The notes under the pieces were generated by a model. That model was not told the DNA's origin and did not search any database. It saw only the letters and a list, made by a program, of their open reading frames with translations. This document shows positions 7,841 to 9,395 of a stretch of DNA of 9,395 nucleotides, piece after piece; the first letter of the stretch is position 1, and each line of letters begins with the position of its first letter. The DNA is taken from assembly GCA_943324575.2 (NCBI GenBank), contig CALPMD020000027.1, positions 1-9,395 on the forward strand, written 5' to 3'. The DNA is from Akkermansia muciniphila (GTDB lineage Bacteria; Verrucomicrobiota; Verrucomicrobiia; Verrucomicrobiales; Akkermansiaceae). A program made the translations under genes and the position numbers.

Positions 7841-8965
7841 TTATTTTCCTTCGATCACATCTCTGAGCATTGATCTCTCGCACATATCCGTAAACCAATG
7901 GTCACAACCACTCTTTACCTTGGAACGAGCCACCACACCGCCGAATCCGATGAATACATCGACATCTAACTTGGTTTCCAAATCCGAAACTCCATCGCCA
8001 ATCATGGCAACCCGTTCCGGCAGAAGCGCCTTTTTCCATAGACGGATCACCTCGTTTTTTCCGAGGTTGCGGGTGGTTGGGTAATCATTTCCATAGCCTT
8101 GATACGAGCCATCCGCGCTCAGATAAAGAGGCACCGCTTCGACGTGATCGATTCCCAAAAGACGCGCAAGCGGCTCAATCAACGGTGCGAAACCGCCCGA
8201 GAGGATGATAGGCAGCCAGCCTGCGGCCTTCATTTCATGGATCATGTCAGCAGCACCTGGAACCACCGTTTCGATGTAGAGATTGGCAATCCGATCGCAG
8301 ACGGCGCGATCCGGACGTATCATTTCCATCCGTCTTGAAAAGATTTCATCAATGGGCACATCCCCGTTCATCGCGGCATGAGTCAGGTTGACCACCTCGG
8401 AGAAAATGGCGTCACCTTTCGCCCGTGCCAGCTCATCAATTCCTTCAATGGTCGAAAGTGTGGAATCACAATCGATAAACAGTAGTTTACCGCGACGCTT
8501 CTCGGCAGGAATGACTACCAATTCATCGCCTTCACTTACCATTTCAAACAGTTCCACGATCTCGGCGTTGCCAAGTCGAATGCAGCCGTGGCTAGCAGGT
8601 TGACCGAGCTTATCCGTGTGATTGGTGCCATGAATATAGATCAGCCGATCGAAGGTGTTCGCATTTTCCGGCTCCAAACCATCAAGGCGCAGAATACGAC
8701 TGAGAATCAAATCGCCATCGTTGGAAGAGTCCTCCTGCCAAAAACCGACGGGGAGCCGATTCTTGAAAATAGTTCCCTGAGGCATGTCACCACCGATCAT
8801 TTCAGCGATACGGAACCGGCCGGTTGGCGTCCGATAACTGCCCGGCTCAAAGCCCATCCCTTTGACAGCCGTGGAAACTGGGTATTGGCGGACGCAGTGA
8901 CTGCCCTCGAAGACTTTGAGTGTCTGGTCATCGATGGATACTTCTAGGCGGCGTGTTTGGCTCAT
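7841..8965 (-). CDS. Fusion protein: L,D-transpeptidase (YkuD) domain plus SerB-like HAD phosphatase domain
   Basis: The 374-residue protein joins two complete domains. Residues about 6-153 form a YkuD fold, the cysteine transpeptidase that makes 3-3 peptidoglycan cross-links or anchors lipoproteins. It has RTPTGRFRI (45-53), IHGTN with H112, and SHGCIRLGN with H126 and nucleophile C128. Residues about 160-374 form a HAD-IB phosphatase closest to phosphoserine phosphatase: motif I DCDSTL (D165, D167), the cap start EGIDELA (174-180), motif II LSGGF (S256), motif III K303, motif IV GDGVSD (D324, D328). All listed catalytic residues are present, and the linker is only a few residues. No signal peptide or lipobox is seen, odd for a wall enzyme. 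The ATG at 8965 is chosen because it overlaps the upstream synthase stop (ATGA); the longer frame from 9037 would lie over the synthase coding end. Natural substrates are unknown. Confidence 0.88.
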   Translation of the reverse strand: MSQTRRLEVSIDDQTLKVFEGSHCVRQYPVSTAVKGMGFEPGSYRTPTGRFRIAEMIGGDMPQGTIFKNRLPVGFWQEDSSNDGDLILSRILRLDGLEPENANTFDRLIYIHGTNHTDKLGQPASHGCIRLGNAEIVELFEMVSEGDELVVIPAEKRRGKLLFIDCDSTLSTIEGIDELARAKGDAIFSEVVNLTHAAMNGDVPIDEIFSRRMEMIRPDRAVCDRIANLYIETVVPGAADMIHEMKAAGWLPIILSGGFAPLIEPLARLLGIDHVEAVPLYLSADGSYQGYGNDYPTTRNLGKNEVIRLWKKALLPERVAMIGDGVSDLETKLDVDVFIGFGGVVARSKVKSGCDHWFTDMCERSMLRDVIEGK

Positions 8966-9395
8966 GGCGGTGTCAGAACGAGAAGTGCATTGTGCCCACC
9001 CATTCCATGGGAGAGCTTGTAGACGGGACCCTTGCAATCAAGCGCTTGGTCGGGAAGGTGAAAGCCACAGGGAGCCATAAGGCCGGGTCGATTGGGTGGC
9101 AGTTGGCCATCTCTGAGGAAGCGGGAGAGAATCACGCTTTCTAGCAGCCCGCTGGCGCCGATGGTATGTCCGATGAAGGGCTTTAACAAATGCAAGCTGG
9201 GCCGCGCGCCCCGAAAACAACGATTCAAATAAGCGGGATCCGCGATGGCCTGAACGGCCGTCCCCGTTGCATGGGGGCAAACGGCCGCAGGATGGCCATG
9301 GAGCTGGATCGCCTTTTCCAATAGCTGAGGCGTGCGCCCGCCATCGGCGGGGATGCCCACGGGATCGCAAGCATCCGCATTGCAGCCATAGTGGA
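8962..9395 (-). CDS. Beta-ketoacyl-ACP synthase family protein, C-terminal part (5' end beyond the window)
   Basis: The frame enters from the right edge and gives the last 143 residues, beginning HYGCNADACDP, which matches the conserved G(Y/F)G..aDA segment of FabF-type condensing enzymes. It then shows PHATGT (first active-site His, usually AHGTGT), LKPFIGHTIGASG (Lys plus second catalytic His, as in KxxxGHxxGAAG), and near the end GMGGHN (usually GFGGTN). The nucleophilic Cys lies outside the window. Such enzymes condense malonyl-ACP with an acyl chain in fatty acid, aryl polyene or polyketide synthesis. The unusual PHATGT and GMGGHN variants, and the absence of the normal GD.aE run after the first His motif, point to a divergent accessory synthase rather than housekeeping FabF. 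That is inference. The stop overlaps the next gene as ATGA. The codon at 9360 that looks like a start is an internal GTG (Val). Confidence 0.9.
   Translation of the reverse strand, partial: HYGCNADACDPVGIPADGGRTPQLLEKAIQLHGHPAAVCPHATGTAVQAIADPAYLNRCFRGARPSLHLLKPFIGHTIGASGLLESVILSRFLRDGQLPPNRPGLMAPCGFHLPDQALDCKGPVYKLSHGMGGHNALLVLTPP

Noticed and set aside
7841..8500. Calling the phosphatase domain a dedicated serine-biosynthesis SerB
   Set aside because: The HAD motifs are SerB-like, but fusion to YkuD and the synthase context make phosphoserine only one possible substrate.
8966..9037. 24-residue N-terminal extension of the YkuD-HAD protein
   Set aside because: It overlaps the conserved C-terminus of the ketoacyl synthase in another frame; the ATGA start at 8965 explains the layout better.

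Overview
The window is a GC-rich bacterial chromosomal segment (about 58-60% GC by eye) carrying mostly housekeeping and accessory genes. No rRNA, tRNA, CRISPR, transposase or phage gene was seen. The lineage cannot be proven from the sequence. I favour Verrucomicrobia or a neighbouring PVC-group lineage for three reasons: Shine-Dalgarno motifs are almost absent in front of good genes, there is a lysine-rich protein with duplicated HTH units of a kind I associate with that group, and unrelated genes are loosely packed together. This is inference.

Left part (1-2806). The end of an unidentified gene overlaps, by ATGA, a 12-TM major facilitator transporter (119-1315, +). It converges on nagA (1646-2806, -), an N-acetylglucosamine-6-phosphate deacetylase. 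The gap between the two 3' ends is filled by seven tandem copies of a GGGACA/TGTCCC hairpin with an exact 42-bp period (about 1364-1647). The last copy runs into the nagA stop codon.

Middle part (2807-7110). nagA diverges from a stand-alone CHAD-domain gene (2892-3674, +) across 85 bp that hold two overlapping sigma70-like promoters and a perfect 12-bp palindrome. Next come gcvP (3766-6600, +; full-length glycine decarboxylase P protein, with no gcvT or gcvH in the window) and, 12 bp later, a NUDIX hydrolase strikingly similar to human MTH1/NUDT1 (6613-7110, +).

Right part (7111-9395, all minus strand). Reading in the direction of transcription, from the right edge: the C-terminal third of a beta-ketoacyl-ACP synthase; then, by ATGA overlap, a two-domain protein fusing an L,D-transpeptidase (YkuD) domain to a SerB-like HAD phosphatase, with no signal peptide; then a 200-aa basic protein with two HTH-like repeats joined by a Gly-Lys linker and ending in a coiled coil; then a strong intrinsic terminator. 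That terminator separates the minus-strand block from the gcvP-NUDIX unit.

The genes do not form one pathway. The most unusual items are the YkuD-HAD fusion, the duplicated-HTH putative nucleoid or regulatory protein with palindromes before its start, and the 42-bp hairpin array.
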